NCBI GenBank assembly: GCA_964538515.1
Contig: CAZIEW010000001.1
Span: 62,001-126,000, forward strand
Length of the DNA: 64,000 nucleotides
Reading direction: 5' to 3'
DNA from: CALBZH01 sp964538515
GTDB lineage: Bacteria > Desulfobacterota > Syntrophobacteria > Syntrophobacterales > Syntrophobacteraceae
The notes below the pieces were generated by a model that was not told the origin of the DNA, ran no database searches, and was given only the letters and a program-made list of their open reading frames with translations. Every line of letters begins with the position of its first letter. Within the stretch, counting starts at the first letter, position 1. Position numbers and translations under genes: made by a program. Of the stretch, positions 33,909-41,878 are shown piece after piece.

Positions 33909-34805
33909 ATGAATTATCTTGAAACAGCCGACATCGCTTCGAGCCTCGGTGTTGCCAATTCGGAAGGTCAACTCCCTGAGGCTCTGGGCCAACCAGACCG
34001 ATGTGCTCCTGACACCATGCAGGGACATGCTGTGCACGAAGAGTCGCGAACCGCGCAAGCCCTGTCTCATCTGGAAGCGGTCATGGCAGGGCTGGGCGGA
34101 GAAATGGTCGTTCACGCGGAAGAGGATGGCCTCATCAAATTCTCTGTACATTTCCAGTCTACTCCAGCCGTCATTCAGCGCATGGAAGCTTTGTTGTACC
34201 CCAGCCTGCCGGCNNNNNNNNNNNNNNNNNNNNNNNNNNNNNNNNNNNNNNNNNNNNNNNNNNNNNNNNNNNNNNNNNNNNNNNNNNNNNNNNNNNNNNN
34301 NNNNNNNNNNNNNGAGAGACTTCCCGATTCCGGCTCCCGATTGGAGCACATCCTGGAAATCACGGAAAACGCAGCCAATACCACCTTGGACCGGGTGGAG
34401 GCGATGCAGGGAAGAAACGAGACAGATGTCGAGCACGTCAAACGCCTGAAGGATATCCTCGAAACCCTCACAGCCCTTGGCCCTAGGGCGCACTCCTCCC
34501 TGAGTGACGCGAGTGCCATCACGGTGGGACTGGAGTCTTCCATGACCCAGACGAGGGACGACCTGGTGAGCATCCTCATGGCCCAAGATTTCCAGGATCT
34601 GACCGGACAAATCATCCAGCGAGTCTTGTCCCTCCTGAAAGACCTGGAAGCCAAGCTCGTCAATGTCGTCAAAGTCTTCGGGGCAAGAGGAGAGCGTGTC
34701 GAGTGTGAGGCGGAAGCCCTCTATGGGCCAGCGCACAAAGGGAAGGTCGAAGCGCTTCATTCTCAAGACGATGTGGACAGTCTGTTGGCTGATTTCGGCT
34801 TCTGA
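33909..34805 (+). CDS. cheZ: CheY-P phosphatase CheZ, interrupted by an assembly gap
   Basis: Encodes CheZ from the ATG at 33909 (GAGGT eight bases upstream). The C-terminal part has the CheZ marks: the active-site helix MAQDFQDLTGQIIQRVLSLLKDLE (glutamine of DFQD-LTGQ) and the CheY-binding tail QDDVDSLLADFGF at the very end. The N-terminal about 100 residues are variable. A run of 100 N bases (34214-34313) replaces part of the coding sequence; both flanks are in the same frame, but since the N run is a placeholder the true length is unknown. Function: dephosphorylates CheY-P and ends the signal. Confidence 0.9.
   Translation: MNYLETADIASSLGVANSEGQLPEALGQPDRCAPDTMQGHAVHEESRTAQALSHLEAVMAGLGGEMVVHAEEDGLIKFSVHFQSTPAVIQRMEALLYPSLPXXXXXXXXXXXXXXXXXXXXXXXXXXXXXXXXXXERLPDSGSRLEHILEITENAANTTLDRVEAMQGRNETDVEHVKRLKDILETLTALGPRAHSSLSDASAITVGLESSMTQTRDDLVSILMAQDFQDLTGQIIQRVLSLLKDLEAKLVNVVKVFGARGERVECEAEALYGPAHKGKVEALHSQDDVDSLLADFGF
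34214..34313. other. assembly gap of exactly 100 N
   Basis: Exactly 100 undetermined bases inside cheZ, the conventional size for a gap of unknown length. The sequence on both sides reads cleanly as CheZ, so the join is in the right gene, but bases are missing or a repeat was collapsed here. Confidence 0.98.
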
Positions 34806-34943
34806 GCTGCAGGCTTCATGCGAGCTGCTGTACTTGCCGGCTGCGATGGACAGGTGAGACGCACAAAGCCTTCTTTTTGATTCGAGCATGCCGAGACTGG
34901 ATGCTTGGAGGCCAGACTCCGGTCTTCTGGCTCCTTTTTCCCT

Positions 34944-34970
34944 TAAGTCGTCCAAAGGGCGGGCCGATAG
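34944..34970 (+). promoter_or_regulatory. FliA (sigma-28) promoter of the DVU0524-like / flgM pair
   Basis: TAAG-N15-GCCGATAG. Three of four and seven of eight positions match the FliA consensus at the ideal 15-base spacing. Predicted start near 34977, only about 16 bases before the start codon, just upstream of the GAAGGAG ribosome site. Confidence 0.78.
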
Positions 34971-34992
34971 AAATGGCGAAGGAGTTGGAGCG

Positions 34993-35196
34993 ATGGTCAT
35001 CACCGACTACCGTGTTCAAAGCGTGCTTCGGACTTACTGCAAGCAGCTTCAGCGTTCGAAGCTATCGAGCCGCAGATCGGAAACCGAAGACGGGAGCAGA
35101 CCGCAGGAGAAGGTGATCATCTCCGATGAGGCACGACGCCGCCTGATCATGGACAAAGTTGCAACGCAAGCTTTCGAGCAAGCCTGTCAGTCGTAA
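34993..35196 (+). CDS. DVU0524-family FlgM-associated small protein
   Basis: 67 residues from the ATG at 34993, preceded by GAAGGAG-TTGGAG. Begins MVITDYRVQSVLRTYCKQLQR and ends ISDEARRRLIMDKVATQAFEQ, the pattern of the short DVU0524-type proteins encoded just upstream of flgM in sulfate-reducing and related bacteria. Basic, helical and cytoplasmic. Its biochemical job is not known; the position suggests a link with the anti-sigma factor. It starts a FliA-dependent unit that continues into flgM after 106 bases. The longer frame to 34888 has no support. Confidence 0.82.
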   Translation: MVITDYRVQSVLRTYCKQLQRSKLSSRRSETEDGSRPQEKVIISDEARRRLIMDKVATQAFEQACQS

Positions 35197-35302
35197 GAAG
35201 GAAGTATTGCTTGCTTTTGGCGTCGGCCAGGGTATATCTTACGTAAGCTCCGCTACAGCAGCGGCATTGAATGTGTACCCGCTTAAAGGGTGAGGATCTG
35301 GT

Positions 35303-35596
35303 ATGGAGATCAGAAAAACCACTGCATACGGTACTCAAGGCATACAACAGCCTCAAGAGCAGAATTCACGCGTCGCTCAGATTGACCGGAATTCGGCGAA
35401 CGACCCACGGGTGGAGGCTGACAGCGTGAAGCTCTCAAACAGGTATCAGGAGATGAGTCAGGTAAAGAAGGTTGTGATGGAGGGTGGGGAGCTCCGCATG
35501 GATCGAGTCGATCAAATCCGCAACATGATTGAGAACAAACAATATGAAGTGGACCCAGAGAAGATAGCTCAGAAGATGCTTGAAGAATTGTGGTAA
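35303..35596 (+). CDS. flgM: anti-sigma-28 factor FlgM
   Basis: 97 residues. The first half is polar and disordered; the second half carries the FlgM core VDSVKLSNRYQEM..., VDQIRNMIENKQYEVDPEKIAQKMLEELW, which binds FliA. FlgM holds FliA inactive until the hook is complete, then leaves through the export channel. Here it lies opposite flgL and is separated from flgN-flgK-flgL, which in many bacteria share its operon. A strong terminator follows. The FliA promoter upstream gives a feedback loop. Confidence 0.93.
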   Translation: MEIRKTTAYGTQGIQQPQEQNSRVAQIDRNSANDPRVEADSVKLSNRYQEMSQVKKVVMEGGELRMDRVDQIRNMIENKQYEVDPEKIAQKMLEELW

Positions 35597-35613
35597 ACAG
35601 CCTGAAGTTGATG

Positions 35614-35667
35614 AAGCCCGACGAGGGGACATGGTTAAGATACCGGTCTCCGGCGTCGGGCTTTTTG
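35614..35667 (+). terminator. intrinsic terminator between flgM and flgL
   Basis: Stem AAGCCCGACG (35614-35623) and CGTCGGGCTT (35654-35663) with an inner GGGGAC/GTCTCC pairing, then TTTTTG. It serves flgM; the opposite strand lacks a clear T tract. Confidence 0.88.
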
Positions 35668-35705
35668 CTTTTGGAGCACCGAGCACATCATGGATGTGCA
35701 AAGCG

Positions 35706-36602
35706 CTATGACAAGTATTTAACCAGGTTCAATCCATCCGCATAGGTCGAGACGCGCAGGGCAGCCTCGAGCGCCGTCCTCTTTTGCTGCAACTGGGTGA
35801 GCACCTCCACCATGTCCGCCTCTTCAGTGTCGGCCAAAACCGTTGTCCGATCCGTCTTGAGATTTGTCAGGGTAGCCAGCTTCTCTTCCAGTTGATTGAG
35901 CCGGGCACCGACCTTGGTCTGCCTTGCCGATATGTGCTGGAATGCCGTGTCAAGCGTCCCCAACTGGGCTTGCACCTGATCCGTGTCACCCGCCTGCATC
36001 GCGGCTTTGAGATCAGTCAGTGTCTTGAACACGCTCGTATTCGGATCGGCGGCATCGGTGAAAAAGACGGTGCTTCCTCCCAGATTGATCGCCTGCCGCT
36101 GGCCGGACCCGGAGCGTATTTCGACATCTGCCGAGTCATCTCCCGCATACCCGGTGGGATCTCCCACCTGAAACGGCTGCACGGAGGTATTGCGACCACT
36201 GAAAATGTACTGGTCGCCAAATTGTGAATTGGCCAAATTGTAAGCCTCTTCCGTAAGTTGCTGGATCTCGTTGATGAGCCCTTCTCGGGCATCGGAAGTG
36301 CCGGCACTGGAAAAACGCATTCCGGCTTCCTTGGCGCGGGTCAGCAGATCAGAAAATGAGCCCAGCGCATTGTCGGTGGCCTGATTCCACTGAACGCCGT
36401 GATCGATGTTTCGCTCGAGGGCTTCGAATTCACGCAGGCTCTGTTTGAGGTCCATTGCTTGAGACCACGCAAATGGATCGTCCGCCGGCTGAGTCATGCG
36501 CTTGCCAGTGGACGCCATGGTTGTGACCTTTGCAAGGCTCCCCTGCCGAGCTGCGATGTTGCGATTGATATTGTCGTAATTCATGGCAAATGTGAGGCGC
36601 AT
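35706..36602 (-). CDS. flgL: hook-filament junction protein FlgL (HAP3)
   Basis: 298 residues. Flagellin-like N-terminus for FlgL: MNYDNINRNIAARQGSLAKVTTMASTGKRMTQPADDPFAWSQAM, then LINEIQQLTEEAYNLANSQFGDQYIFSG. The C-terminal helix ends in LRVSTYADGLNLVKYL. It links FlgK to flagellin and is exported by the type III system. The start may be 36602 or the internal ATG at 36584; the former has GGGGGA before it. It is the last gene of flgN-flgK-flgL, 15 bases after flgK. Confidence 0.95.
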   Translation of the reverse strand: MRLTFAMNYDNINRNIAARQGSLAKVTTMASTGKRMTQPADDPFAWSQAMDLKQSLREFEALERNIDHGVQWNQATDNALGSFSDLLTRAKEAGMRFSSAGTSDAREGLINEIQQLTEEAYNLANSQFGDQYIFSGRNTSVQPFQVGDPTGYAGDDSADVEIRSGSGQRQAINLGGSTVFFTDAADPNTSVFKTLTDLKAAMQAGDTDQVQAQLGTLDTAFQHISARQTKVGARLNQLEEKLATLTNLKTDRTTVLADTEEADMVEVLTQLQQKRTALEAALRVSTYADGLNLVKYLS

Positions 36603-36617
36603 CGATTCCCCCGCTCT

Positions 36618-38030
36618 CTAGACCATGTTGATCACGGCGTTGAGCATTTCGTTTGTATGTGTGATGATCTTTGCAGCTGCCTGATAGATCTGCTGCTGCT
36701 TCAGAAGATCGATCATTTCTTCGTCGATCGAGACACCCGACGCTGACTGCTGTTCCGCCTCGAGCTGCAAGCGCAGTGTGCTTTGAAATTCGTACTGTGT
36801 TGTTGCCTGCTGCTGGTCAAGACCGATGCGGCTTTGAATCCCGCTCAGATATCGCCCGAGGGTCACGCCCCCCAAATCCGCTTGGGCCTGGCGCTGGAGA
36901 TCGGCAATGTTAGCCGCTTCGGCCCCATTGGGCACAAAACCCGTCGCGACCTTGAGGTCGCCTGCGGTGAATCCCGAACCGAGAAGACTGGCATCGAAAA
37001 CATCGGTACCGCCGTTCTGGTTGTTTGCGGTATTGAAAGAGCTGATCATAGTAGCCGCGAATGCGTTCAACCGATCGAGGTAGGTAAGCGACGGATCATT
37101 TGGATTTGCCAGAGTGAACGCCAGGTCATGCTCCGTTCCCACTGCGGTGTATGCGACAAGCAGACCTTGGATCTCAGCCCCACTCGAGCTGCTCAGCGAT
37201 GCATCGCCGGCTGTGAGGTATGTGCCGGTAGACGATTGTGCATCCGTGTAGGTCACACGATGACTGGTTTGATCATAGGCAAGACTGCCTCCCTGTACTC
37301 CGTCTACCAGTGTGGCAGTGAACGTGCCGCCCTGAAGATCTACGGTGAGGGAGCCGTCTGCCTCTTCCGTATATTTGATCGGAATGAGCTCGGCCAGCTC
37401 GGTCACCGCCTTGTATCGCATATCGAGCAGGTCATTCGGCATCTGCTGTCCGCCGAACTGCTTCTTGACAATTTCTCCGTTGTATTGCGCAATCTGCGTC
37501 AGAAGTGAGTTGACCTTTGTGACGTCCCCTTGCACCTGGCTTTCGATCTCTTGGGCATTGCTCACAAGGTTCGTATAGGCCTGCCTGACAACGCTTGCCA
37601 GCTGCTCGGCATTCTGCTGAGCACTCATCTGCTCAGCCGCTCCTGTTGGATTAAGACTCAGAGCATCCCAGGAATCCCAGAATTGCCCGAGGACCTTGGA
37701 GATCCCATTTTCGCCATCATCCGCCAGATAGTGACTGGCTATGCCGAACTGCGTGTATCGCGCCTTGTAGTCGGCCTCCTTGGAGATAGAATCCATCAGG
37801 CGCCGTTCCACATACTGATCGCGCTGCTGCACGACGCGATCGATGGTTGCGCCGGTACCGAACCAGCCATCCCGGGTGAAAACGGGCGAGCTCGTCACCT
37901 GAACGGTTTTCTGCCTGGCGTAGGTCTTGCTGTCCGCATTGGAGATATTGTGGGAAATGGTCTGGATCTGTGACTGGGTATTGGAAATTGTTCCCTTCGC
38001 AATCTCCAAGGTGTACGAAAGGCCCGGCAT
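36618..38030 (-). CDS. flgK: hook-filament junction protein FlgK (HAP1)
   Basis: 470 residues from the ATG at 38028-38030, which has AAGGAGAT at ideal spacing; the longer frame to 38108 is not needed. N-terminal rod-like motif NTQSQIQTISHNISNADSKTYARQ and C-terminal helices SGVSIDEEMIDLLKQQQIYQAAAKIITHTNEMLNAVINMV are typical of HAP1. It joins hook to filament. Exported by the flagellar apparatus. Downstream of flgN by one base, so coupled to its own chaperone. Confidence 0.96.
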   Translation of the reverse strand: MPGLSYTLEIAKGTISNTQSQIQTISHNISNADSKTYARQKTVQVTSSPVFTRDGWFGTGATIDRVVQQRDQYVERRLMDSISKEADYKARYTQFGIASHYLADDGENGISKVLGQFWDSWDALSLNPTGAAEQMSAQQNAEQLASVVRQAYTNLVSNAQEIESQVQGDVTKVNSLLTQIAQYNGEIVKKQFGGQQMPNDLLDMRYKAVTELAELIPIKYTEEADGSLTVDLQGGTFTATLVDGVQGGSLAYDQTSHRVTYTDAQSSTGTYLTAGDASLSSSSGAEIQGLLVAYTAVGTEHDLAFTLANPNDPSLTYLDRLNAFAATMISSFNTANNQNGGTDVFDASLLGSGFTAGDLKVATGFVPNGAEAANIADLQRQAQADLGGVTLGRYLSGIQSRIGLDQQQATTQYEFQSTLRLQLEAEQQSASGVSIDEEMIDLLKQQQIYQAAAKIITHTNEMLNAVINMV

Positions 38031-38031
38031 G

Positions 38032-38508
38032 TCAGATCTCCTTCTTGAACGCAACTCCACGCATGGCGACTTGCGCTCGTTCTGGGCGCCCTTCCTGCCC
38101 CCGGCCATAGCTGGCTGGACAGAGGCAGTTCATGAAATCCTGATAGTGCGACAGCGTACTCTCAATGAACGCTCGGTTGGTCTCGTTCAATCGCTGGATT
38201 CGATGGAGCTGCTCCTTCAAGGAAGCCCGCGCAGAGTCCTGAGCGACTCCAGAGACAGGATGGCTCCCTTGGGACAGACCTGCGATCCGTTCCTGGAGCA
38301 CACTGAAGAGATGCTCCTTGCGCGGAAGAAGCTGCATCAGAAGCGCACTGTTGAAACTGACGAGCGCCCCGGATTCCTCTTCGAGCAACCCGATGATTTC
38401 GTCGGCATCCTGCACACATTCATTCAAGAGGCTTTCGCGGTCGACGCACGTGCCGGAGCCTGACGAGCGCACCTCCGATTCCGCGGTAGGGATCCCCCGA
38501 CTCACCAT
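38032..38508 (-). CDS. flgN: FlgN-type export chaperone for FlgK/FlgL
   Basis: 158 residues from the ATG at 38506-38508, which is preceded by GGAAAGG; the frame to 38550 would place the start at the predicted transcription start. The protein is helical, with LLEEESGALVSFNSALLMQLLPRKEHLFSVLQERI and the closing STLSHYQDFMNCLCPASYG that marks FlgN. It binds FlgK and FlgL in the cytoplasm before export, and its gene is right before them. A FliA-like promoter lies upstream. Weakly conserved family, so called from pattern and position. Confidence 0.82.
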   Translation of the reverse strand: MVSRGIPTAESEVRSSGSGTCVDRESLLNECVQDADEIIGLLEEESGALVSFNSALLMQLLPRKEHLFSVLQERIAGLSQGSHPVSGVAQDSARASLKEQLHRIQRLNETNRAFIESTLSHYQDFMNCLCPASYGRGQEGRPERAQVAMRGVAFKKEI

Positions 38509-38555
38509 GGTGTACACCTTTCCAACCTGATATGTCAGCGTTCGCTTCATTTCTG

Positions 38556-38583
38556 CTATCGGTCGTTTGAGTCCGTTCCTTGA
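38556..38583 (-). promoter_or_regulatory. FliA (sigma-28) promoter of flgN-flgK-flgL
   Basis: On the minus strand TCAA-N16-ACCGATAG, three of four and six of eight consensus positions. The predicted start, near 38549, leaves about 40 bases before the flgN start at 38508 and supports that start over 38550. Confidence 0.6.
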
Positions 38584-38621
38584 TTGTTCCTGCCAAACTG
38601 GCTTCCGGGAGCCTAGCCCGC

Positions 38622-38930
38622 TCAGCTCCGATTGGGAGGAGTCGCTCCAGGTTGAATGAGGGGCACCAACTGTTCGTATAGTAGGTCAGAAAGCCCCTGT
38701 CCGCCCGACTTGCTCGTCTCCCTTGCAAGCGTCTCATCGAACATGCTTTCATACATTTCACGCCCTTGGCCAGGATCTTCCGCCTTCATGACGCTCTCGC
38801 GCATGGATTTCAGCAGGTAGTTGGTCATGATGGACTCGAATTCTTGACACGCCGTATGAAGTTTCTTCTTCTGTGCCTCGACCTTAGAAGCCTCTTCACC
38901 CCGAGCCACGTTGCAAACCGACTGGATCAT
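38622..38930 (-). CDS. flgJ: rod-binding protein FlgJ, N-terminal type only
   Basis: 102 residues matching the rod-binding domain of FlgJ: HTACQEFESIMTNYLLKSMRESV and GREMYESMFDETLARETSKSGGQGLSDLLYEQL. The peptidoglycan-hydrolase domain present in enterobacterial FlgJ is missing, which is usual in deltaproteobacteria, so a separate hydrolase must open the wall. Works in the periplasm during rod assembly. It follows flgI by eight bases. The last residues are proline-rich. Confidence 0.92.
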   Translation of the reverse strand: MIQSVCNVARGEEASKVEAQKKKLHTACQEFESIMTNYLLKSMRESVMKAEDPGQGREMYESMFDETLARETSKSGGQGLSDLLYEQLVPLIQPGATPPNRS

Positions 38931-38938
38931 GATCTCTC

Positions 38939-40051
38939 CTATATGATGTCGAGCTCTGCCTGCAGGGCACCCGCTGCCTTGATGGCTTGAAGAATGTTGA
39001 TAAGATCCCGCGGCGTAGCTCCGATCGCGTTGATCCCATGAACCACTTCCCCGATGGTGACGCCTCCCCCGACGACAGCGAGCGCGCCCTTCCCCTCCTG
39101 CACCTCGACCTTGCTCTCGGGAGTCACAACGGTTTGTCCGTTGCTCAAGGGCAAAGGCTGCGAAACCTTGGGCTGCTCACTCACCTGAACCGTGAGATTG
39201 CCATGGGCGATGGCCACGGGCGAGATGCGCACCTTTTCGCCCATGACGATGGTTCCCGTCCGTTCATTGACAACCACCTTGGCGACCATCTCCGGCTGGA
39301 TCTCGATATTTTCGAGCTCTGTCATCATCTCAACCAATCGGTCATTGTGGCTGGAGGGAACCTGGAGTCGAATGCTCGCCGCATCAACCGCCTTTGCACA
39401 TCCGCCTCCCATGGTTTTGTTGATACTCGCGACGATCTTATTTGCGGTCGTGAAGTCTGGAGTCTTCAATACGAGATCGAGCACTCCGACGTTGTCGTAT
39501 TGACCCGGAAGCTCCTTTTCAACCGTTCCTCCTCCACTGATGAACCCTACAGTGGGATGGTTCTTCTGGACGCTCGAGCCGCTTTGACCGCCGGCGGCGA
39601 ACCCCCCGACCGAGATCGGCCCCTGGACCACGGCATAGGTCCGCCCGTCTGGCCCAAGGAGGGGCGCCATGAGCAGGGTCCCTCCTTCAAGGCTCTTGGC
39701 ATCTCCGATGGAGGACACCTGGACATCCAGCCGGGTGCCAACGCGAGCGAAGGGAGGGAGCTTTGCCGTGACCATTACGGCAGCCACATTTTTCACCTTC
39801 ACCTGGGCGGGATCGACGTGAATCCCCTGATTGTCGAGCAAGTTGGCCAGGGTGCTGACGGTAAACTGGGTCTTGTCCTTGTCTCCCGTCCCGTTCAGCC
39901 CCACGACCAGGCCGTAGCCGATCAACGGGTTGGTTGCCGTGCCGCGGAAGGACGCAATGTCCTTGATGCGCACGGCGTGGGAGCTCACAATCGTGCCCCA
40001 GATGAGAAGAAGACCGACTGCGCCCGCAACGATAACCGTCTTCTTATGCAT
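38939..40051 (-). CDS. flgI: flagellar P-ring protein FlgI
   Basis: 370 residues. Signal peptide MHKKTVIVAGAVGLLLIWG... cleaved near SHA, then the mature start VRIKDIASFRGTATNPLIGYGLVVGLNGTGD that is invariant in FlgI. It forms the P ring in the periplasm around the rod. End GEVVHGINAIGATPRDLINILQAIKAAGALQAEL is typical. Normal length; placed between flgH and flgJ as is usual. Confidence 0.97.
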   Translation of the reverse strand: MHKKTVIVAGAVGLLLIWGTIVSSHAVRIKDIASFRGTATNPLIGYGLVVGLNGTGDKDKTQFTVSTLANLLDNQGIHVDPAQVKVKNVAAVMVTAKLPPFARVGTRLDVQVSSIGDAKSLEGGTLLMAPLLGPDGRTYAVVQGPISVGGFAAGGQSGSSVQKNHPTVGFISGGGTVEKELPGQYDNVGVLDLVLKTPDFTTANKIVASINKTMGGGCAKAVDAASIRLQVPSSHNDRLVEMMTELENIEIQPEMVAKVVVNERTGTIVMGEKVRISPVAIAHGNLTVQVSEQPKVSQPLPLSNGQTVVTPESKVEVQEGKGALAVVGGGVTIGEVVHGINAIGATPRDLINILQAIKAAGALQAELDII

Positions 40052-40061
40052 ATTGCACCCA

Positions 40062-40847
40062 CTAGAAAGGCAGGATGGCGTCGATCACTTGCCCGAGCCA
40101 TCCCGGCTTTTGCTGATTGGTCACCGGACCTTTGCCCACAAGAAAGATCTTTGCGTCGGCTATATTCTGCGACAGAACCGTATTGTTCCGAGTGATGTCG
40201 CTCGGCCGAACAACACCCTCCAGAATCGTCTGCTGCATCTCTTCATTCACCTTGGTCCAACGGGATCCCCGGATCACCAGGTTTCCATTGGGCATCACGT
40301 CAACGACGGTGGCGGTCATATAGGCGGAAATGGAATCCGTTCTGGAGGTGGCTCCCTTTCCTGCGAAGTCGTTCTTGAACGATCCCTGGTAAGGACCGAA
40401 GGAAAAGGCACCGACCGGACTCGTCATGTTGCCTGCGGTCACACCCGAGAAGCTCAGGGACCCCTGGAGCGATTTGTCCTTTCCGGTCTTCGTCGTAGCC
40501 TCTTTTGTCCCTTTCGACTCTTCACTCACGGTGATGGTGACGATGTCACCCACTTTCTTCGCCTTGAGATCCTGGTACAACGAAGAGGAGCTCTCGTTCC
40601 AAAGCGATCCCGAAGGCGCTTCACGAGCCGAGGCGGTGCTCAGAGCCGGAATCTGCCCCTGTGGCATGGGAATCGACGCGGGTCTGGGTGCCAACGGAGC
40701 GCTCGACTGAGAATTTCCATTTGTCGTTACACAGCCGAACAAACAAATCAGACCCAAACCAAAGGTCCCAAGCACCCAACTTCGAAAAAAACTCCGCGTG
40801 CACGGGCTGTACCCGTCACCGATCCTCTCTGCGGCAACCGAATCCAT
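40062..40847 (-). CDS. flgH: flagellar L-ring lipoprotein FlgH
   Basis: 261 residues from the ATG at 40845-40847, with GGGGGAG before it; another ATG lies four codons upstream. The lipobox LFGC places the lipid on Cys39 after an unusually long N-terminal region. Mature part shows GSLWNESSSSLYQDLKAKKVGDIVTITV and the C-terminal IRGSRWTKVNEEMQQTILEGVVRPSDI, LIVSQNIADAKI-like FlgH segments. It builds the outer-membrane L ring. Between flgA and flgI. Confidence 0.95.
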   Translation of the reverse strand: MDSVAAERIGDGYSPCTRSFFRSWVLGTFGLGLICLFGCVTTNGNSQSSAPLAPRPASIPMPQGQIPALSTASAREAPSGSLWNESSSSLYQDLKAKKVGDIVTITVSEESKGTKEATTKTGKDKSLQGSLSFSGVTAGNMTSPVGAFSFGPYQGSFKNDFAGKGATSRTDSISAYMTATVVDVMPNGNLVIRGSRWTKVNEEMQQTILEGVVRPSDITRNNTVLSQNIADAKIFLVGKGPVTNQQKPGWLGQVIDAILPF

Positions 40848-40874
40848 GATCTCCCCCATTTCTTTCGATTGACC

Positions 40875-41873
40875 CTACGGCATCGCCCGTACGGTCGTCT
40901 CATCAACGATCTGACACAGAACAATCTTGTTCGTCGTGATGTTCAATACCCGGATGGTGTCTCCGGCACTGCCTTCTTCCTTGGCCTGCCCCCTGGCGGA
41001 AAGCTTCAGTCCCGGTTTTTCATAAAGAATGGTCACGGCACTGCCGCGCTTGAGGGTGAGTGGGCGGTCGAGATCGACCAGTGCGATTGGCTGATGAAAT
41101 CCCACTTCACGCAGCAGTCTTTTGCCGATGACTTGATCCATTTGAGTGGCAAAGCGGTCCGGGGTGTCCGAGATACTAACCCGCTGGAGCTCAACATCCG
41201 ATGACTGGATCAGCTCGTTGCGCCGAATGGCCCTCATCGCGTGAACGACGTTCTGAAGCACGTCCACCTTGCCTGTGACACGAACGCTCCGCTCCTTTTC
41301 TCCATCGACGATGAAGTGGATCGTAACGGCGACATTGCCGAGGAACCGCTCGTTGGGGGCAGCCACTACCTCGTGCGTCATGTTTCCTGCCGGAAGCTCG
41401 ACAGCAGGCCCGGAAAACCAGACCCCCCGCACGGCAACGTCACCCGCTTCCCAAGGAGCGCGGGTCGCGATGAACTCCTTGTAGATCGCCTCGATTTCCT
41501 CTTTGGACACTTGGACCGACGAGCGTCTGATGGTGATCTTCTCGCCCACCTTGACGTCGACCCGGGCGGGATCATATCCGTGAGGCGAAAGTAATTTGTT
41601 CAGATAAGCCTTCAGTTGATCGCCATAAATGATCTTCTCGGACCCGATGGCTGGAGCCTCGCCGATATCGGTCTTGCTCAGAAGCAGCCGGATGCTCTCC
41701 GAACAATCGACGGTCCCGAAGAGGTCCAGCAGATTGACGCGCTTGTGAGCAACGTGGACCTCCGGCAATGCCTCCAGTCGAAGTGTCTCAACACCCGCCT
41801 GGGCAGGCTGCCCATCAAGGTGGCCCAGCCAGCACAGGAAGAAAACCGCTGCGACGAATATCCGTGAGCCCAT
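40875..41873 (-). CDS. flgA: P-ring assembly chaperone FlgA
   Basis: About 332 residues. The ATG at 41871-41873 is the likely start; a GTG two codons upstream overlaps the flgG stop. A signal peptide (MGSRIFVAAVFFLCWLGHLDG) directs it to the periplasm. The C-terminal SAF-like domain, about 200-330, includes AIRRNELIQSSDVELQRVSISD, QVIGKRLLREV and RGSAVTILYEKPGLKLSARGQAKEEGSAGDTIRVLN, all FlgA marks. The protein helps FlgI polymerise. It is longer than enterobacterial FlgA (about 220) because of an extra N-terminal domain, as in other delta lineages. Confidence 0.93.
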   Translation of the reverse strand: MGSRIFVAAVFFLCWLGHLDGQPAQAGVETLRLEALPEVHVAHKRVNLLDLFGTVDCSESIRLLLSKTDIGEAPAIGSEKIIYGDQLKAYLNKLLSPHGYDPARVDVKVGEKITIRRSSVQVSKEEIEAIYKEFIATRAPWEAGDVAVRGVWFSGPAVELPAGNMTHEVVAAPNERFLGNVAVTIHFIVDGEKERSVRVTGKVDVLQNVVHAMRAIRRNELIQSSDVELQRVSISDTPDRFATQMDQVIGKRLLREVGFHQPIALVDLDRPLTLKRGSAVTILYEKPGLKLSARGQAKEEGSAGDTIRVLNITTNKIVLCQIVDETTVRAMP

Positions 41874-41878
41874 GATCA

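Noticed and set aside
38987..41204. Two long plus-strand frames (about 400 residues each) across flgI, flgH and flgA
   Set aside because: Antisense of well-defined flg genes; no ribosome sites and no domain.
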